The notes beneath the pieces were generated by a model. It was not told where the DNA came from, did not search any database, and saw only the letters and a program-made list of their open reading frames with translations. From NCBI GenBank assembly GCA_016194795.1, contig JACQAX010000217.1, positions 1-8,963 on the forward strand: DNA of 8,963 nt. Reading direction: 5' to 3'. Every line of letters starts with the position of its first letter. Within the stretch, counting starts at the first letter, position 1. Shown one piece after another: positions 6,359-8,963 of this stretch. Position numbers and translations under genes: made by a program. The stretch comes from Deltaproteobacteria bacterium (GTDB lineage: Bacteria > Bdellovibrionota > UBA1018 > UBA923).

Positions 6359-6378
6359 TAAATCCGTCCATGGATTTA
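6359..6378. repeat. Perfect 7-bp inverted repeat in the leader
   Basis: TAAATCC and GGATTTA flank a 6-nt spacer; the spacer and first arm bases also form CCATGG (6368-6373). It could be an RNA hairpin of the leader or a dimeric protein's operator. It overlaps by two bases the adjacent hairpin at 6341-6360, whose minus strand reads TATGGAAAAGGATTTTCATA (8 bp with one bulged G and a GGA loop). Confidence 0.5.
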
Positions 6379-6418
6379 AGCTCCACAACCACTAAACCTA
6401 GGTTAAAGGATGCTCGTC

Positions 6419-7375
6419 TCAAGTCAAGCGGCGGATGATAAATTCGTAAACCACGCGGCGCGGCACCTTGAACTTTTTCGACAGCTCGCGCGAAGCGTCT
6501 TTGGATGAAACCCCCGATTTAATTAAAGAAGCGATTTCTTCTTCCTGTTCGGGAGTGAGAGCGATCGTTTCTTGGTCGGCAAATCCTTCTTGCGGATCCG
6601 CTCCTGGAGCCTCACTTGACGCGCGTTCCGGCTTCGCTTTCGGCGCCGGAACCTCGCCACCGAGAATCCCGAGCACGCACTCGCCTTTGATTTTTCCGCG
6701 CGCCGCGAGCGTTTCGTGAACTTTTTCGGCCGTTCCGCGCACGAGCTCCTCGTGGATCTTGGTGAGCTCGCGCCCGAGCACGACCGGCGCCTGCGGAAGC
6801 TGGCGCGCCACGATCTCGAGGCTGCTCTCGATGCGGCCCGGCGCCTCGTAAAACACGTGCACGACGGGGTTGGCGCGAATCACCTCGAGCGTGCGCTCGA
6901 CTTCGCCGTGCGTGCGCGGAAAGAAACCGTGGAAGAGATATTTCGGGCTCGGCAGCCCGCTCGCCGAAAAGAGCATCGCCGCCGCCGTCGCGCCGGGCAC
7001 CACCGTCACGCGCGCTCCGGCCTCGACGGCCGCGCGCACCAGCACGTAGCCCGGGTCGCTCACGACGGGCATGCCGCCGTCGGTGACGTACGCCACCGAC
7101 TTGCCCTCGCTCAAAAGCTTCTGGATCTTCATCGCCACCGAGCGGGGCGAATGGTCGTGGAACGAGTCGATGCCGTTTCGCCGCTCGATCTGGAAGTGCT
7201 TCAGCAAGATGAGCGTGCGCCGCGTGTCCTCGCAGAAAACCGCGTCGGCCTCCTTCAGGACGCGCACCGCCCGATAGGTCATGTCCTCGAGGTTCCCGAT
7301 CGGGGTCGCCACTAGGTAAAGGATGCCGCTCGGATCGCTCGAGTCGCCGGATTCAGGATTTGCCGATTTCTTCAT
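6419..7375 (-). CDS. rsmI: 16S rRNA (cytidine1402-2'-O)-methyltransferase RsmI
   Basis: RsmI 2'-O-methylates C1402 in the decoding centre of 16S rRNA using S-adenosylmethionine. The 318-residue protein shows the tetrapyrrole-methylase-like fold: LYLVATPIGNLEDMTYRAV (19-37), CEDTR (48-52), the glycine motif TDGGMPVVSDPG (98-109), VVPGATAA (125-132), FYEAPGRIESSL (175-186) and RELTKIHEELVRGT (202-215). A Pro/Ala-rich linker (243-268) leads to a C-terminal helical domain ending SSKDASRELSKKFKVPRRVV and IIRRL, as in full-length RsmI. Two motifs vary from the usual forms: GGM for AGT in the glycine loop and PGR for PHR. The ATG at 7375 has no Shine-Dalgarno, and a promoter may give a leader of only about 9 nt. 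It diverges from the STAS gene. Confidence 0.94.
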   Translation of the reverse strand: MKKSANPESGDSSDPSGILYLVATPIGNLEDMTYRAVRVLKEADAVFCEDTRRTLILLKHFQIERRNGIDSFHDHSPRSVAMKIQKLLSEGKSVAYVTDGGMPVVSDPGYVLVRAAVEAGARVTVVPGATAAAMLFSASGLPSPKYLFHGFFPRTHGEVERTLEVIRANPVVHVFYEAPGRIESSLEIVARQLPQAPVVLGRELTKIHEELVRGTAEKVHETLAARGKIKGECVLGILGGEVPAPKAKPERASSEAPGADPQEGFADQETIALTPEQEEEIASLIKSGVSSKDASRELSKKFKVPRRVVYEFIIRRLT

Positions 7376-7420
7376 ATAGGTGTGAGCCCTATACTATTGA
7401 GCGGGAGGCAGCTATGGCAA
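7376..7420. promoter_or_regulatory. Overlapping divergent promoters for rsmI and the STAS gene (putative)
   Basis: For rsmI (minus strand), TTGCCA (7420-7415) and TAGTAT (7396-7391) lie 18 nt apart and predict a start about 9 nt before the ATG. For the STAS gene (plus strand), TATACT (7390-7395) is a good -10, but the -35 16 nt upstream (TTCTTC) is poor; it predicts a start near 7402, just before the Shine-Dalgarno GGGAGG (7403-7408). The two -10 hexamers share five bases, and the rsmI -35 overlaps the STAS start codon. Confidence 0.35.
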
Positions 7421-7764
7421 TGAAAACCATTATTCGCAAGGACGGGGACGCGGTCATCGTGACCCTCGAAGGGCATTTGGACTTCGAGACGACCGACGCC
7501 TTTCGCGAAAGCCTGATGAAGCTCGAGAAACAGACGACCGGCTCGCGGGTGATCTTCGATCTCGCCGCCCTGCAGTTCGTCGGTTCGAGCGGGATCAGCG
7601 CGTTCGTGCAGGCCTTGCGCGAGTTCAACGGGCGCGCATCGACCAAGCCACGTTACGCGAACGTGAAGTCCGAGTTCCGCAAGATCATCTCGGCGTTCGA
7701 CGAGAACAACTCTTTCGAGTTTTCCGACACGACCGAGCGCGCGCTGCGCAGCTTCGACAACTAA
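7414..7764 (+). CDS. STAS-domain protein, anti-sigma factor antagonist-like
   Basis: This 116-residue single STAS domain is of the SpoIIAA/RsbV type, proteins that capture an anti-sigma kinase and are switched off by serine phosphorylation. It has the strand GDAVIVTLEGHLDFETTDAF (11-30), SRVIFDLAALQFVGSSGISA (44-63) and the C-terminal FEFSDTTERALRSF. The usual phospho-acceptor DSSG appears as GSSG with S58 and S59, so a serine is available although the preceding Asp is Gly. The ATG at 7414 is chosen for its GGGAGG Shine-Dalgarno 5 nt upstream; an in-frame ATG at 7360 lies before it but has no such support. It is the only plus-strand gene. No partner kinase or sigma factor is nearby. Its TAA overlaps the stop of the convergent gene. 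Confidence 0.88.
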   Translation: MAMKTIIRKDGDAVIVTLEGHLDFETTDAFRESLMKLEKQTTGSRVIFDLAALQFVGSSGISAFVQALREFNGRASTKPRYANVKSEFRKIISAFDENNSFEFSDTTERALRSFDN

Positions 7765-8276
7765 AACCGGATCGCCAGCAGAGGCGTCCAGAACGCCAGC
7801 TCAGCCCTGCGCCTCTGCTCGATTCCCCCGGCCACCCGTTCCGGCCCGAACCTCAGATCGATTCGCGACTCCGGCTCGTCTTTCCGAGGCGGCAGGTGGT
7901 CCTTGAAATCTTCCTCTTCGCCTTCCTCGTAATCGTTGGGACCGACGGGCTTTCGCGGGGCGTACGGCCCGCGCGGCCTGCGCGCGCCCCGCCCTTGCTC
8001 GGGGGCGGCGTCCTCGCTCGGCGTCGCGACGATGTACGCCGCCAGCGCGATCCCCGCGTACATCCCGGCGCTGGTTCCCATGAGGATGTTGCGAAAGCCC
8101 CCCATCCCGAGGGCGGTCGTGCCGGCGCCGATCACGAAGCCGGCTGCCGCGCCGTAGCCGGCCGTCTTGAACATGAGCTTCAGGCGCTTGTCGAGCGCGA
8201 ACGCGTTAGCCGAAAAGGCGCAGAAGCAGACGAGCATCAAAATGGCGGTGGCGAGCTTGGTGCGAACGGCCGTCAT
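7761..8276 (-). CDS. Hypothetical exported/membrane protein, Gly/Ala-rich
   Basis: I do not recognise this 171-residue protein. It has a clear signal sequence (MTAVRTKLATAILMLVCFCA, 1-20) with a probable cleavage after AFA (27). Two Gly/Ala-rich hydrophobic stretches follow (about 39-58, including GAAAGFVIGAG, and 64-83, including GTSAGMYAGIALAAYIV), which look like paired membrane helices with small-residue packing. Then comes a charged Pro/Arg and acidic linker (85-137), and the end is beta-like: RIDLRFGP and AFWTPLLAIRF, with C-terminal Phe. ATG 8276 is preferred to an in-frame TTG at 8312 because it gives a proper signal peptide; its Shine-Dalgarno is weak. The gene lies 42 nt after yraN and probably shares its transcript. 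Confidence 0.7.
   Translation of the reverse strand: MTAVRTKLATAILMLVCFCAFSANAFALDKRLKLMFKTAGYGAAAGFVIGAGTTALGMGGFRNILMGTSAGMYAGIALAAYIVATPSEDAAPEQGRGARRPRGPYAPRKPVGPNDYEEGEEEDFKDHLPPRKDEPESRIDLRFGPERVAGGIEQRRRAELAFWTPLLAIRF
7777..7819. repeat. 10-bp perfect inverted repeat after the STAS stop
   Basis: AGCAGAGGCG (7777-7786) and CGCCTCTGCT (7810-7819) are perfect complements around a 23-nt spacer. The stem begins 13 nt after the STAS stop, where a terminator would be expected, but no T-run follows on the plus strand. It lies inside the 3' coding end of the convergent hypothetical gene, so it also constrains that protein's EQRRR and TPLLA codons. Confidence 0.5.
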
Positions 8277-8318
8277 AGCTAAACTCTGCGCGGGACCTCG
8301 CGGCCTTGTCAACCAGAC

Positions 8319-8699
8319 TCAAACCATCGCGACGTTTTTCCAGTGCTCAAGGCGCTGAGCCTCGACCCAAACGACGTCGAAGCGAAGTGCCGCGCGGCGG
8401 GCCCAGCGGCGCGCGAGGAGATAGCGCTGGGCCGTGGCGACTAGCCTTCGGCGCTTGGGCGCGCTGATGGTGTATCGCAGCCAGGGCGACCGCGCCGCCG
8501 CCGACCGGACCTCGACGAACACGAGCTCCCCGCGCGCGTCCGTCGCGACGAGATCGATCTCGCCGCCACGCCAGCGAAAGTTGCGCTCGACCACGCGGTA
8601 GCCGGCGCTCGCCAGAAAATCCTCGACGCGCCTCTCGGCGCTCATCCCCTTCTCATGCGTGCTCGGATGGCTAGTTTTCCTGACCGGCGTCGGCGTCAT
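8319..8699 (-). CDS. yraN: UPF0102 family protein YraN (putative endonuclease fold)
   Basis: YraN proteins have a restriction-endonuclease-like fold, and their cellular role is unsettled. In the 126 residues from ATG 8699, the signatures are HEKGMSAERRVEDFLASAGY (15-34), WRGGEIDLVA (43-52, D49) and LVFVEVR (59-65, E63), the PD-(D/E)xK-like core with Arg where Lys is common. SAPKRRRLVATAQRYL (79-94) and RFDVVWVE (106-113) complete the domain. A GTG two codons earlier (8705) is the alternative start. The start overlaps the end of rnhB by 29 nt. The rnhB-yraN pairing is common in bacteria and supports both calls. Confidence 0.9.
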   Translation of the reverse strand: MTPTPVRKTSHPSTHEKGMSAERRVEDFLASAGYRVVERNFRWRGGEIDLVATDARGELVFVEVRSAAARSPWLRYTISAPKRRRLVATAQRYLLARRWARRAALRFDVVWVEAQRLEHWKNVAMV

Positions 8700-8963
8700 C
8701 GCCACCGGCGTTGCAAGGCGCGGGCCCCGGCTGCCCGGCTCGCGTCTTGAACGGCGCGAAGCTTTTCCGGTGGAGCGGGCACGCGCCGAGCCGCGCGATG
8801 GCGCGATAGTGCTCGGGCGTCGAGTAGCCCTTGTGCGTCTCGAAGCCGTAGCCGGTGAAAACCGCGCCGAGCTCGGCCATCCAACGGTCGCGGTAAACCT
8901 TGGCGACGATGCTCGCCGCGGCGATCGACATCGAGCGGCTGTCGCCCTTGACGAGCGTTTCGA
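8671..8963 (-). CDS. rnhB: Ribonuclease HII, C-terminal part (5' end outside window)
   Basis: RNase HII cuts RNA-DNA hybrids and starts removal of ribonucleotides from DNA. The 96 visible residues begin ETLVKGDSRSMSIAAASIVA, which contains the last catalytic Asp (KGD, residue 7), and continue KVYRDRWM, HKGYSTPEHYRAIARLGACP and LHRKSFAPFK, all strongly conserved. The first three catalytic residues lie beyond the window. The C-terminal tail after APFK is poorly conserved and Gly/Asp-rich, and its last codons are shared out of frame with the yraN start. The frame enters at 8961; the two terminal bases belong to the preceding codon. Confidence 0.95.
   Translation of the reverse strand, partial: ETLVKGDSRSMSIAAASIVAKVYRDRWMAELGAVFTGYGFETHKGYSTPEHYRAIARLGACPLHRKSFAPFKTRAGQPGPAPCNAGGDDADAGQEN

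Larger units (their letters stand above)
6262..6418 (-). promoter_or_regulatory. Structured leader with candidate antiterminator pairing, unknown class
   Basis: Between the rsmI stop and the GAF/HD-GYP ATG the minus strand is unusually structured. GAGCATCCT (6415-6407) is perfectly complementary to AGGATGCTC (6312-6304), which covers most of the terminator loop and the first two bases of its 3' arm, so the two pairings compete. Inside the span lie a 7-bp hairpin (6359-6378), a second AT-rich hairpin (6341-6360) and the palindrome AACCTAGGTT (6395-6404). I could not fit the conserved elements of the GEMM cyclic-di-GMP riboswitch or another class I know. No convincing sigma-70 promoter was found here; transcription may come through from rsmI. 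Confidence 0.45.

Noticed and set aside
6292..6418. GEMM (cyclic-di-GMP-I) riboswitch
   Set aside because: The position before an HD-GYP gene is right, but I could not find the conserved core segments (such as ACGCAAAG and the GGGCAAACC-like block). Only a generic switch-like layout is claimed.
8277..8318. Promoter from the perfect TTGACA at 8311-8306 (minus strand)
   Set aside because: No acceptable -10 hexamer lies 16-18 nt downstream (GCAGAG at 17 nt).

Overview
The window reads as a high-GC chromosomal segment of a Gram-negative bacterium with an LPS-type outer membrane. It carries a clear LptD and housekeeping genes of ordinary bacterial type. The combination of a GAF/HD-GYP protein, a class II-like cyclic-nucleotide phosphodiesterase, a STAS protein and a two-cysteine-pair LptD recalls the former Deltaproteobacteria (for example Bdellovibrionota or Myxococcota relatives). 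That placement is inferred from protein style, not from a marker gene. There is no sign of phage, transposon, CRISPR array, tRNA or rRNA. Ten genes are recognisable; two run off the window ends and one is broken.

Layout: almost everything is on the minus strand, so the transcription order runs from high to low coordinates. At the right end are rnhB (3' part), yraN and a small secreted or membrane hypothetical protein. A lone plus-strand STAS gene (7414-7764) converges on that hypothetical gene with overlapping stop codons and diverges from rsmI (6419-7375). After rsmI comes a structured 157-nt leader ending in a strong intrinsic terminator just 20 nt before the start codon of a GAF/HD-GYP gene. 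That gene is split by an internal deletion and frame change (5090-6261). Then follow a metallo-beta-lactamase-fold phosphodiesterase-like gene (4307-5062), accD (3392-4279), lptD (1020-3425, overlapping accD by 34 nt), a UPF0309 SIS-domain gene (252-1004) and surE (3' end beyond position 1).

Functionally the left half joins the committing step of fatty-acid synthesis (AccD) to outer-membrane LPS insertion (LptD), with a phosphosugar-type SIS protein and the SurE nucleotidase behind them. Upstream of these lies a second-messenger pair: a GAF/HD-GYP protein and a cyclic-nucleotide-PDE-like hydrolase. The right half is RNA and DNA maintenance (RNase HII, YraN, RsmI).

The most interesting material is in the control regions. 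These are an attenuator-like leader before the GAF/HD-GYP gene, a hairpin hiding both the Shine-Dalgarno and GTG start of accD, a hairpin displaying the Shine-Dalgarno of the phosphodiesterase-like gene in its loop, and a promoter that would make a leaderless surE mRNA. No wholly new multi-gene system is evident.
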